From the NCBI RefSeq assembly GCF_000934605.2, contig NZ_CP010897.2:3410001-3474000 (forward strand): a stretch of DNA of 64,000 nucleotides, written 5' to 3'. The stretch's first letter is position 1. Every line of letters starts with the position of its first letter. Below, in pieces: positions 8,042 to 15,461 of the stretch. The DNA comes from Pandoraea vervacti (GTDB taxonomy: Bacteria > Pseudomonadota > Gammaproteobacteria > Burkholderiales > Burkholderiaceae). Position numbers and translations under genes: made by a program. The notes under the pieces were generated by a model. It searched no databases, was not told the DNA's origin, and saw only the letters and a list, made by a program, of their open reading frames with translations.

Positions 8042-8893
8042 ATGCTCAAGACTCTGCTCGCCAGCCTCGGACTCTCCCACCACACCAGGACCATCGACGA
8101 CGCCGTCTGGCATGAGGTCGTGGGCGCCTTGCCATTTCTCTCCAGACGAAGCGCTGCGGACCTGGCCAAGCTTCGGACATTGGCCGCCGAATTCCTGGCC
8201 GGCAAGCACTTCTCCACGGCGCACGACCTCGTGCTCACGGACGCCATGTGCGTCTCCGTGGCCGCTCAGGCCTGCCTGCCGATCCTCAATCTGCCGCCGG
8301 CGCTGTACCGGGGGTGGACCGGCATCGTGCTGTATCCGGGTGAATTTCTGATCCGCAAGACGGTGCAGGACGAAGCGGGGGTCGTACACGATGTCGCGCG
8401 GGAAGCCAGTGGCGAGGCGTGGGACGGTGGCCCTGTCGTGCTGTCATGGCAGGACGTGCAGGCCAGCGACGTGCTGGCGTACAACGTCGTCATCCACGAG
8501 TTCGCGCACAAGATCGATATGGAAGACGGCGAAGCCGATGGGGTGCCGCCGATGCTGCGGCGCCTGCACGGCGACCTGACGAGCGGGACATGGTGCGAGG
8601 TCTTCGACCCGGCCTACGAGGCGTTCTGCCACCACGTGGCGAATGTGCCGGACGCCGAGTGGGACGCCTTCGCGTCGACGTCCCTGATCGACCCGTATGC
8701 CACAGAGCACGAGTCGGAGTTTTTCGCCGTATGCACCGAAGCCTTCTTTGTCGCCCCCGAGGCCTTTCTCAACGAATATCCGACCTTATACGCGCTCTTT
8801 TCGCGCTATTTCCTGCAAGATCCGGCGGCGCAGCACCCCACGCCGCCCGGCGGGCCGGCGTCCCTGCCACCCGGGACTGCCGCAACCCCATGA
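8042..8893 (+). CDS. mtfA: M90 family zinc metallopeptidase, MtfA-like
   Basis: 283 residues. The zinc site is visible as VVIHEFAHKIDMEDG (about residues 153-167) with HExxH written HEFAH, followed downstream by YATEHESEFFAVCTEAFF, which supplies the third ligand Glu. The N-terminal AAEFLAGKHFSTAHDLVLTD and VLYPGEFLI regions match MtfA (DUF980/peptidase M90). In E. coli, MtfA binds the repressor Mlc and so links to glucose phosphotransferase regulation; that partner is not visible here, so only the peptidase class is claimed. The ATG at 8042 is chosen; a TTG at 7976 would add 22 unconvincing residues. The Pro-rich C-terminus is variable. Confidence 0.85.
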   Translation: MLKTLLASLGLSHHTRTIDDAVWHEVVGALPFLSRRSAADLAKLRTLAAEFLAGKHFSTAHDLVLTDAMCVSVAAQACLPILNLPPALYRGWTGIVLYPGEFLIRKTVQDEAGVVHDVAREASGEAWDGGPVVLSWQDVQASDVLAYNVVIHEFAHKIDMEDGEADGVPPMLRRLHGDLTSGTWCEVFDPAYEAFCHHVANVPDAEWDAFASTSLIDPYATEHESEFFAVCTEAFFVAPEAFLNEYPTLYALFSRYFLQDPAAQHPTPPGGPASLPPGTAATP

Positions 8894-8898
8894 AAACT

Positions 8899-8928
8899 TT
8901 GCGAAAAACGGGATTTTCATGGCATAAT
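8899..8928 (+). promoter_or_regulatory. Predicted rpmE2 promoter
   Basis: TTGCGA (8899-8904), 18-bp spacer and CATAAT (8923-8928) just after the mtfA-like stop. It would place the transcript start near 8936, about 107 bases ahead of rpmE2. No Zur-like palindrome was recognised in this leader. Confidence 0.5.
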
Positions 8929-9042
8929 GCGCGTTTTCCAAATCCGGAAAGTGGTTGACGCGTTTCCCGTCGCAAGACGGCGATGGCGTTAGCGGGCAAG
9001 GGGCTCGCGCAGACTGGCTACCGACTTAACTCAAGGTCCATC

Positions 9043-9309
9043 ATGAAAGAAGGCATTCACCCGAATTACCGCGAAGTCGTGTTCAAGGACATGACCCCGG
9101 GCATCGACTTCCAATTCATCTCGCGCTCGACGATCCAGACGAAGGAAACCATCGAAGTCGATGGCAAGGAATACCCGCTCGTGAAGCTGGATACGTCGTC
9201 GGCATCGCACAACTTCTACACCGGCGAAACCCGCATCATGGATGCTGAAGGTCGCGTCGACAAGTTCAAGAAGAAGTTCGGCGCCCGCGCCGGCGGCAAG
9301 GTCGCCTAA
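9043..9309 (+). CDS. rpmE2: 50S ribosomal protein L31 type B
   Basis: 88 residues starting MKEGIHPNYREVVFKDMTPG, the diagnostic start of bacterial L31 type B. No cysteine is present, so it is the zinc-independent (C-minus) paralogue that replaces zinc-binding L31 on the 50S subunit, at the bridge to the 30S head, when zinc is scarce. The body contains SHNFYTGETRIMDAEGRVDKF and the basic KKKFGAR tail. It is monocistronic, with its own promoter upstream and a strong terminator about 110 bases downstream. The assignment is secure. Confidence 0.97.
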   Translation: MKEGIHPNYREVVFKDMTPGIDFQFISRSTIQTKETIEVDGKEYPLVKLDTSSASHNFYTGETRIMDAEGRVDKFKKKFGARAGGKVA

Positions 9310-9417
9310 GTTTGGCAATAGACCGCACAACGCACCGCGCAACGCGATGCGGGGCCTGACAGACGTTTGCAGGCCAGCGCATCGGGGGCAATACCCCCGC
9401 GTTGCGAAAAGCTTTGG

Positions 9418-9445
9418 AAAGGGCAGCTCAGGCTGCCCTTTTTTC
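9418..9445 (+). terminator. Rho-independent terminator after rpmE2
   Basis: AAAGGGCAGC (9418-9427), loop TCAG, GCTGCCCTTT (9432-9441), then TTTTC. A second small hairpin (CGGGGG/CCCCCG) lies about 20 bases upstream. Confidence 0.9.
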
Positions 9446-9635
9446 TTGGTTCTGCCCTGCGCCACACGACCGGTTACTGTCATACTGTCGGCTTTTCCGG
9501 GTGCCCCGGGTGCGCCTGTGCGATGACATACCGAGCTTCGCTCCGGGCTTGACCGCGAGTTTGCCCGCGCGCCGATTCCGGCCCGCTCCTCAGTTTTCCC
9601 GATCCGGCCATCCCGCCGGTCCTGCCGTACTGCCT

Positions 9636-11366
9636 ATGAAACGAGTTCGCATCACCGCCTCCGCCACCAGCGCGCTACCGCGTTCGCTGCTGATCGCCAT
9701 TTGCGTCATTTATGTGCTGGCGGGGTTGTTTGGTCGCGACCCGTGGAAAAACGAAGACGCTGCCGGGTTCGGCATCATGTGGACGATGGCCCACGGCCAT
9801 CTGGCAGACTGGCTGCTGCCGAACATTGCCGGCAAGCCGATTTACGACAACGGCCCGCTCGTGTCATGGCTGGGCGCGCTCGCCATCCGCGCCTTCTCGT
9901 GGCTCGATGCCCCCGACGCCGCACGCATCGTCACGGGTCTTTGCTTCTACATGACGTGCACGTTCATCTGGTACGGCACCTATCTGCTCGGCCGCCGCCC
10001 GGAAGTCCAACCGTTCAAATACGCCTTCGGCGGGGAGCCGGAACCCCGCGACTATGGCCGCACGCTGGCTGACGGCGCGCTGCTGATTCTGCTCGCCTGC
10101 TTCGGTCTGGCCGAGCGCGGTCACGAGACGACAGCCACCGTGGGGCAGCTCACGCTCATCTCGATGGCGATCTACGGCCTGGTGCGCAGCCTCGACAAGC
10201 CGCGCCAGGGCGCCGTGTGGTTCGGCCTCGCGCTGGGCGGCATGGCGCTCGCGTCGTCGCCATTGATGACGCTCTCGCTGTGGATCGCCGGCATCGTCGC
10301 AGCCGTCGTTTGCCGGGCGCTGCCGCTGCGCATGTTGTTGCTGGTCTCCACACCGATCACCCTGCTCATCGCCTGCGCCTGGCCGCTTGCCGCCCTCAAA
10401 TTTGCCGACGGCGCGCGCCGCTGGCTCGGCGAATGGGCCGATATCGGCGTCGACGCGTTCAGTGGTCCGACACTCAACTCGCTTAGCTACATCGCCAAGA
10501 ACCTGGCGCTGTTCGCCTGGCCGGCGTGGCCGCTCGCCGCCTGGTCGCTGTATTCGTGGCGCGGTATGCGACGCGCGCCGCACATCGCCATCTCGCTCGT
10601 CTTTGCCGTGACGCTGCTCGTGCTGATCGTGTTGCAGGCGCACCAGGGCAACCAGCTCTTCATGCTCGTGTTGCCTGCGCTGTCGATCATCGCCGCATTC
10701 GGCCTGCCCACCCTCAAACGCGGCACGGTCAACGCCATCGACTGGTTCGCCGTGCTCTCGTTTACCGTACTGGCCGGCTTCGTATGGATCGTGTGGCTGG
10801 CCGGCATCACAGGCTTTCCCGCCTCGACCGCGCGCAACCTGCGGCGTCTGGTACCGGGCTTTCAGCCGGAATTCAGCTGGATCACGCTGATCAGCGCCCT
10901 GATCGTCACCGGCGCATGGGTTGCACTCGTAGCGTGGCGCGTGTCGCGCAGCCCGAAGGTGCTGTGGCGCAGCGTGGTGCTCTCATCCGGCGGCACCACG
11001 CTCATGTGGGTGCTGCTCATGACGCTCTGGCTGCCGGTCGTGAACTACGGCAGAACGTATCGGGATGTGGCCGCGCAAATCACGGCGCATCTGCCGGTCG
11101 ACTACACCTGCATCCGCACGGCACGGGTGGGCGACGCACAGCTCGCGTCGTTCGCCTACTTCGGCAACATGCGCTTCGGCTCGGCCGACGACGATTGCGA
11201 CGTGCTGCTGCGTCAGGACTCTCAGGATTACAGCGAACCACTGTCGCTCGCCCCGTACGAGTGGCGACAGTTGTGGGAGGGCCGCCGTGCGGCTGACCGC
11301 GACGAGCGATTCCGCCTGTACGTGCTGCAAGAACGTCCGTGGCGGCGAGCAGCGCGCCCGCGCTGA
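9636..11366 (+). CDS. GT39/ArnT-like membrane glycosyltransferase family protein
   Basis: 576-residue polytopic membrane protein. The first luminal loop carries the acidic GRDPWKNEDAAGFGIMWTMA (about residues 29-48), which corresponds to the catalytic Asp/Glu loop of the GT-C fold (PMT/ArnT type: undecaprenyl- or dolichyl-phosphate-linked sugar donors). About 12 hydrophobic segments follow, and the C-terminal soluble region (from about residue 485: DYTCIRTARVGDAQLASFAY) is predicted periplasmic. Homologues in Burkholderiales are annotated as glycosyltransferases of unknown acceptor; lipid A or cell-envelope glycan decoration is plausible. A MATE transporter gene starts 28 bases downstream, which suggests an operon. 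The ATG at 9636 gives a short basic N-terminus before the first helix. Confidence 0.72.
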   Translation: MKRVRITASATSALPRSLLIAICVIYVLAGLFGRDPWKNEDAAGFGIMWTMAHGHLADWLLPNIAGKPIYDNGPLVSWLGALAIRAFSWLDAPDAARIVTGLCFYMTCTFIWYGTYLLGRRPEVQPFKYAFGGEPEPRDYGRTLADGALLILLACFGLAERGHETTATVGQLTLISMAIYGLVRSLDKPRQGAVWFGLALGGMALASSPLMTLSLWIAGIVAAVVCRALPLRMLLLVSTPITLLIACAWPLAALKFADGARRWLGEWADIGVDAFSGPTLNSLSYIAKNLALFAWPAWPLAAWSLYSWRGMRRAPHIAISLVFAVTLLVLIVLQAHQGNQLFMLVLPALSIIAAFGLPTLKRGTVNAIDWFAVLSFTVLAGFVWIVWLAGITGFPASTARNLRRLVPGFQPEFSWITLISALIVTGAWVALVAWRVSRSPKVLWRSVVLSSGGTTLMWVLLMTLWLPVVNYGRTYRDVAAQITAHLPVDYTCIRTARVGDAQLASFAYFGNMRFGSADDDCDVLLRQDSQDYSEPLSLAPYEWRQLWEGRRAADRDERFRLYVLQERPWRRAARPR

Positions 11367-11393
11367 TCGCCGGCATACCCCACAATCCGCACC

Positions 11394-12746
11394 ATGTGGC
11401 AAGACATCAAACGCATTGCCGCGCTCGCGTGGCCGGTCCTGGTGGGTCAACTCGCCGTCATCGCCTTCGGGGTGATGGACACGGCGATGGTCGGACGCGC
11501 CTCGGCGTTCGACCTCGCATCGCTCGCGCTCGGCGGTTCGATCTACATCACCGTGTATGTCGGCCTGATGGGCATTCTGGTCGCCCTCTCCCCCATCGCC
11601 GCGCAGTTGTACGGCGCGGGCGAGCGCTCGGCCATCGGCGAGGAAGTGCGCCAGACCTTCTGGCTGGCGCTGTTCCTCGCAATCCCCGGCTTTCTGGTGC
11701 TGTCGAACCCACAGTTCATCCTGCGACTGTCGCAAGCCACGCCGGAACTCGAAGCCCGCGCAAGCGCCTATCTGCACGTACTCGCCTACGGGTTGCCTGC
11801 AGCGATGTTGTTCCGTGTGTATTCGTCGCTTTCGACCGCCGTTGCGCAACCGCGCATCGTGATGGTCATTCAGGTGACAGGGCTCGCGCTCAAGGTGCCG
11901 CTTAATCTTGCACTGATTTACGGCGTCGAACGGCTCGGCATTCCGGCACTGGGCAGCACCGGCTGCGCCATCGCGACGACCGCCATCAACTGGGTGTCGT
12001 GCGCGCTGGGGCTCATGCTGATGGCGCGTCACCCGACGCTGCGCGAATTCGGCGTTTTCACGAAATTCTGCTGGCCGCAATGGCAGGCCATCCGTGCGCT
12101 GCTCAAACTCGGCGTGCCGATGGGGCTGAGTTACCTGATCGAAGTCACGGCGTACTCGTTCATGGCGATCTTCATCGCGCGCCTGGGCGACGTGACGCTC
12201 GCCGGGCATCAGATCGCCGCGAACCTCGGTGCGCTCATGTATATGCTGCCCATGTCGATCGGCATCGCGACGGCGACACTCACCGCGCAAGCCATCGGGT
12301 CACGCGACTTCAGTGCGGCGCAATTGGTCGGACGCCGAGGGGTCGAACTCGCGGGCACGCTGGGGCTGGTGATGGCCGCCGCGATGTGGTGCGGTCGTTC
12401 GCTGGTCCTTGCCGCTTACACGTCAGACCCATTGGTCGCCGCCGTCACGACGCCGCTGCTCGCCATCGTTGCGATCTATCACATCTTCGACGCCCTTCAG
12501 ATCAACGCCGTCTTCGTGTTGCGCGCCTGGAAAGTGGCGGTCGTGCCGACCGTCATCTACGCGCTCTCGCTGTGGGGCGTCGGTCTTGGCGGCGGCTATG
12601 TGCTGGGCTTCGATGTCGGCGGACTCTCCCCCGCATGGCTACACGGGGCGACGGGCTTCTGGGCCGCCAACAGCGCGAGCGTGGCCGTGGCCGCGATCGG
12701 GTTGCTGCTTTACTTGCGCTGGGTCGTACACGTCAAAGCCCGTTGA
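11394..12746 (+). CDS. MATE family efflux transporter (NorM/DinF-like)
   Basis: 450 residues, the standard MATE length, with 12 hydrophobic segments in two similar halves. The N-terminal helix IAALAWPVLVGQLAVIAFGVMDTAMVG contains the FxxMDTxMVG element of bacterial multidrug and toxic compound extrusion proteins, and the repeat in the second half is seen at LLKLGVPMGLSYLIEVTAYS. These pumps exchange cationic drugs for Na+ or H+ across the inner membrane. It lies 28 bases after the GT39-like gene. The substrate cannot be inferred. The short 147-base stretch that follows carries GntR-like operator candidates belonging to gudD. Confidence 0.9.
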   Translation: MWQDIKRIAALAWPVLVGQLAVIAFGVMDTAMVGRASAFDLASLALGGSIYITVYVGLMGILVALSPIAAQLYGAGERSAIGEEVRQTFWLALFLAIPGFLVLSNPQFILRLSQATPELEARASAYLHVLAYGLPAAMLFRVYSSLSTAVAQPRIVMVIQVTGLALKVPLNLALIYGVERLGIPALGSTGCAIATTAINWVSCALGLMLMARHPTLREFGVFTKFCWPQWQAIRALLKLGVPMGLSYLIEVTAYSFMAIFIARLGDVTLAGHQIAANLGALMYMLPMSIGIATATLTAQAIGSRDFSAAQLVGRRGVELAGTLGLVMAAAMWCGRSLVLAAYTSDPLVAAVTTPLLAIVAIYHIFDALQINAVFVLRAWKVAVVPTVIYALSLWGVGLGGGYVLGFDVGGLSPAWLHGATGFWAANSASVAVAAIGLLLYLRWVVHVKAR

Positions 12747-12790
12747 CGACGCCGTCAGCGAGATCGTTGGTCGATGAACCACACCAGCAC

Positions 12791-12803
12791 GTTGTACGAC
12801 AAC
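12791..12803. promoter_or_regulatory. GntR-like operator candidate, distal
   Basis: GTTGTACGACAAC has five-base inverted arms around a 3-base centre and fits the TTGTNNNACAA-type sites bound by FCD-class GntR regulators. It lies about 210 bases before the preferred gudD start. Confidence 0.4.
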
Positions 12804-12928
12804 AATGGTGGTTCACCGCGTCAGCCACTCCTGAGGTACATTCGATACGCCGCTTCGGCTTCCATCAGTATGTTCAAGGGCAGACGGGGTATACCCGCAA
12901 AGTCAAGGCGAAGAACTTTCCATAGAAT

Positions 12929-12950
12929 GTTGTCTGACGACATACAACAA
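12929..12950. promoter_or_regulatory. GntR-like operator candidate, proximal
   Basis: TTGTCTGACGACATACAAC overlaps two nested inverted repeats (GTTGT/ACAAC and TGTC/GACA). It lies about 55 bases before the preferred gudD ATG. Two similar elements flanking a promoter region suggest cooperative repression by a GntR-type regulator that is not encoded in the window. Confidence 0.4.
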
Positions 12951-13002
12951 TAGCCGTATGTCGCAACGATTGACTCCCCTTGGTCTGAATCCCTTCTCCG
13001 CC

Positions 13003-14331
13003 ATGAGCCGAACCCCCATCGTCACCGAATTGCGCGTCGTTCCCGTCGCTGGCCGCGACAGCATGCTGCTGAATCTGAGCGGCGCCCACGCACCGTTCTT
13101 CACGCGTAACCTCGTCATTCTTCAGGACAGCGCCGGGCACGTCGGCGTTGGAGAAGTCCCTGGCGGAGAATCGATTCGCAACACGCTGGAAGACGCGCGC
13201 TCCTATGTCGTCGGGCAATCCGTGGCGAACGTTCAGGCGATTCTCGGGCAGACGCGTCGTGTGTTCGCCGAGCGCGACGCCGGCGGGCGCGGCCTGCAAA
13301 CCTTCGACCTGCGCACAACGATCCACGCCGTCACCGCGCTTGAAGCTGCGCTGCTCGACCTGCTGGGGCAGCACCTCGAAGTCCCGGTCGCTGCGCTACT
13401 CGGCGAAGGCCAGCAGCGCAGCGAGGTCGCCATGCTGGGCTATCTGTTCTTCATCGGTGAGCGTCAGGCGACGGATCTGCCATATGCCGACAATCGGCAC
13501 GCGCGCGACGACTGGGAACGCGTTCGCACCGAAGTCGCGATGACGCCCGACGCCGTGGTGCGCCTCGCCGAAGCCGCCCATGCGCGGTACGGCTTCCACG
13601 ACTTCAAACTCAAAGGTGGCGTGCTGGACGGCGAAGCGGAAATCGAAGCCGTCACCGCACTTGCGAAACGCTTTCCGCAAGCGCGCGTCACGCTCGATCC
13701 GAACGGTGCCTGGTCGCTTGCGCAAGCGGTGCAGCTGTGTCGCGACAAGCATGATGTGCTGGCCTACGCAGAGGATCCCTGCGGTGCGGAGAACGGCTAT
13801 TCGGGGCGCGAGATCATGGCGGAGTTTCGTCGCGCGACCGGACTACCGACCGCAACCAACATGATCGCGACGGATTGGCGGCAAATGGGCCACGCCATTC
13901 AACTGCAATCGGTCGACATTCCGCTGGCGGACCCGCACTTCTGGACCATGCAAGGATCCGTGCGTGTTGCCCAGATGTGCCACGACTGGGGCCTCACGTG
14001 GGGCTCCCATTCGAACAATCACTTCGATGTCTCGCTCGCCATGTTCACGCACGTTGCAGCAGCGGCGCCGGGCAGGATCACGGCCATCGATACGCACTGG
14101 ATCTGGCAGGACGGCCAATACCTTACGAAGCACCCGCTGCAGATCGTTGGCGGCAACGTACAGGTGCCGACCTCACCCGGCCTCGGCGTCACGCTCGATA
14201 TGGAAGCCGTCGAAGCTGCGCATGCGCTTTACCTCGAGCATGGACTCGGTGCGCGTGACGATAGCGTTGCCATGCAATACCTCGTTCCGAACTGGAAATT
14301 CGATCCGAAACGCCCTTGTCTCGTGCGTTAA
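13003..14331 (+). CDS. gudD: Glucarate dehydratase
   Basis: 442 residues from the ATG at 13003, close to the 446 of E. coli GudD; a longer frame from ATG 12958 is possible, but neither start has a good ribosome binding site. Converts D-glucarate to 5-keto-4-deoxy-D-glucarate, the first step of glucarate catabolism. Enolase-superfamily motifs are all present: the lid region SGAHAPFFTRN, GGRGLQTFDLRTT, the catalytic lysines in HDFKLKGG, metal ligands in LDPNGAW, AEDPCGAE and TATNMIATDW, and the catalytic His in GSHSNNHFDVS. No glucarate permease, aldolase or regulator gene is adjacent, so it is isolated, but GntR-like operator candidates lie upstream. Confidence 0.96.
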   Translation: MSRTPIVTELRVVPVAGRDSMLLNLSGAHAPFFTRNLVILQDSAGHVGVGEVPGGESIRNTLEDARSYVVGQSVANVQAILGQTRRVFAERDAGGRGLQTFDLRTTIHAVTALEAALLDLLGQHLEVPVAALLGEGQQRSEVAMLGYLFFIGERQATDLPYADNRHARDDWERVRTEVAMTPDAVVRLAEAAHARYGFHDFKLKGGVLDGEAEIEAVTALAKRFPQARVTLDPNGAWSLAQAVQLCRDKHDVLAYAEDPCGAENGYSGREIMAEFRRATGLPTATNMIATDWRQMGHAIQLQSVDIPLADPHFWTMQGSVRVAQMCHDWGLTWGSHSNNHFDVSLAMFTHVAAAAPGRITAIDTHWIWQDGQYLTKHPLQIVGGNVQVPTSPGLGVTLDMEAVEAAHALYLEHGLGARDDSVAMQYLVPNWKFDPKRPCLVR

Positions 14332-14344
14332 GGAAGGGAATGCG

Positions 14345-14376
14345 GGGGCGTCTTCAGGCCCATTGCCGGACGCCCC
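14345..14376 (+). terminator. Hairpin after gudD (weak terminator)
   Basis: GGGGCGTC (14345-14352) and GACGCCCC (14369-14376) form an 8-bp stem 13 bases after the gudD stop, with no T-run. The rest of the gap to the tRNAs holds nothing else recognisable. Confidence 0.35.
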
Positions 14377-14558
14377 GGCGTCGCTGATGCACCATGCGCG
14401 TGTTTTGCGAATTTTACGAAAAACACGCGAGAATGCCGCAAGGCAAATCAAGGCACGACGATGCGGAAAATATGAGGGATCGAAACGCCCGCGAAACCTC
14501 ATTGCGAGGTGCCGGATACGGCGTAACGCGCCGACGAAAAGGCGCAACAAAGATAAAA

Positions 14559-14590
14559 AAAGCCCAGGCGGTTAAGCCTGGGCTTTCTTC
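14559..14590 (-). terminator. Terminator of the tRNA-Asp genes
   Basis: AAGCCCAGGC (14560-14569) and GCCTGGGCTT (14576-14585) form a 10-bp stem with A/T runs on both sides. On the minus strand it ends the tRNA-Asp transcript; it could also act on plus-strand transcripts from gudD. Confidence 0.8.
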
Positions 14591-14593
14591 GTT

Positions 14594-14670
14594 TGGCGGA
14601 GCGGACGGGGCTCGAACCCGCGACCCCCGGCGTGACAGGCCGGTATTCTAACCAACTGAACTACCGCTCC
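14594..14670 (-). tRNA. tRNA-Asp (GTC), copy 2
   Basis: 77 bases with an encoded CCA end. Acceptor stem GGAGCGG pairs with CCGCTCC; anticodon loop CTGTCAC gives GTC; the TPsiC arm reads GGTTCGAGCC. Identical in sequence to the copy at 14770-14846. Confidence 0.97.
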
Positions 14671-14769
14671 AAACTTGCTGCAGCATTGCGATGTCACACA
14701 CTTTGCTTTCCTGCTCGTTGCCCGGCATTGCAGCGTTTTCACGCGCAGATCACCGAACTTCGTAGGTTT

Positions 14770-14846
14770 TGGCGGAGCGGACGGGGCTCGAACCCGCGAC
14801 CCCCGGCGTGACAGGCCGGTATTCTAACCAACTGAACTACCGCTCC
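14770..14846 (-). tRNA. tRNA-Asp (GTC), copy 1
   Basis: 77 bases with encoded CCA, anticodon GTC, identical to the other Asp copy 99 bases downstream on the same strand. The spacer between the copies is unrelated to the flanks, and no separate terminator lies between them, so they are probably co-transcribed. Confidence 0.97.
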
Positions 14847-14852
14847 AAAACC

Positions 14853-14885
14853 GACAAAAAAACCCGCTTAACTTTCAGCGGGCTT
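14853..14885 (-). terminator. Terminator after tRNA-Glu
   Basis: On the minus strand AGCCCGCT and AAGCGGGT form a stem followed by TTTTTT. It separates tRNA-Glu from the tRNA-Asp pair, which implies that the Asp genes need readthrough or their own promoter. Confidence 0.75.
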
Positions 14886-14944
14886 TACGCCAAAAACTGC
14901 TTGGCATTTTCAAACTGATACCGACTCGCTACCGGCACCAATTC

Positions 14945-15020
14945 TGGCGTCCCCTAGGGGATTCGAACCCCTGTACTCACCGTGAAAGGGTGATGTCCTA
15001 GGCCTCTAGACGAAGGGGAC
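14945..15020 (-). tRNA. tRNA-Glu (TTC)
   Basis: 76 bases with encoded CCA. Starts GTCCCCTTCGTCTAGAGGCC, anticodon loop CTTTCAC gives TTC, and the TPsiC arm reads GGTTCGAATCC. It lies between tRNA-Ala and the tRNA-Asp pair on the same strand. Confidence 0.97.
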
Positions 15021-15190
15021 AAAATCGTCAAAACTTTGTCTGTTTCGCTAACTGCTTACTGCATTTCGCGAAGAACGCCATTCTAAACAACATTTCTTCG
15101 CTTGTGAAGCTTTATTTTCAAGTTTTTTGCATCGTTTTTGCAAGAATCTTGCTCTTTCGACGCAGCCCGAAAATCAAGCTTCGGAATCCG

Positions 15191-15266
<76 letters not shown>

Positions 15267-15362
15267 CGAACAGAGAAATGAGATTCTAATGACAAACCCA
15301 TTTCCTGTAAATACCCTTCTCGCATTTTTTCCGCATTATTTTGCGAATCCGTGCGAACGATG

Positions 15363-15392
15363 AAAAAACGGCGACTCGAATGAGTCGCCGTT
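15363..15392 (-). terminator. Rho-independent terminator after pnp
   Basis: AAACGGCGACTC and GAGTCGCCGTTT form a 12-bp stem with a four-base loop; on the minus strand it is followed by TTTTCA. It lies about 70 bases after the pnp stop. Confidence 0.9.
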
Positions 15393-15461
15393 TCCGATCG
15401 TCGTCTTTGAGCGGCGGCAGTACGCATTCGCACCGCGCCGAATGACGTCACGACACTCGTC

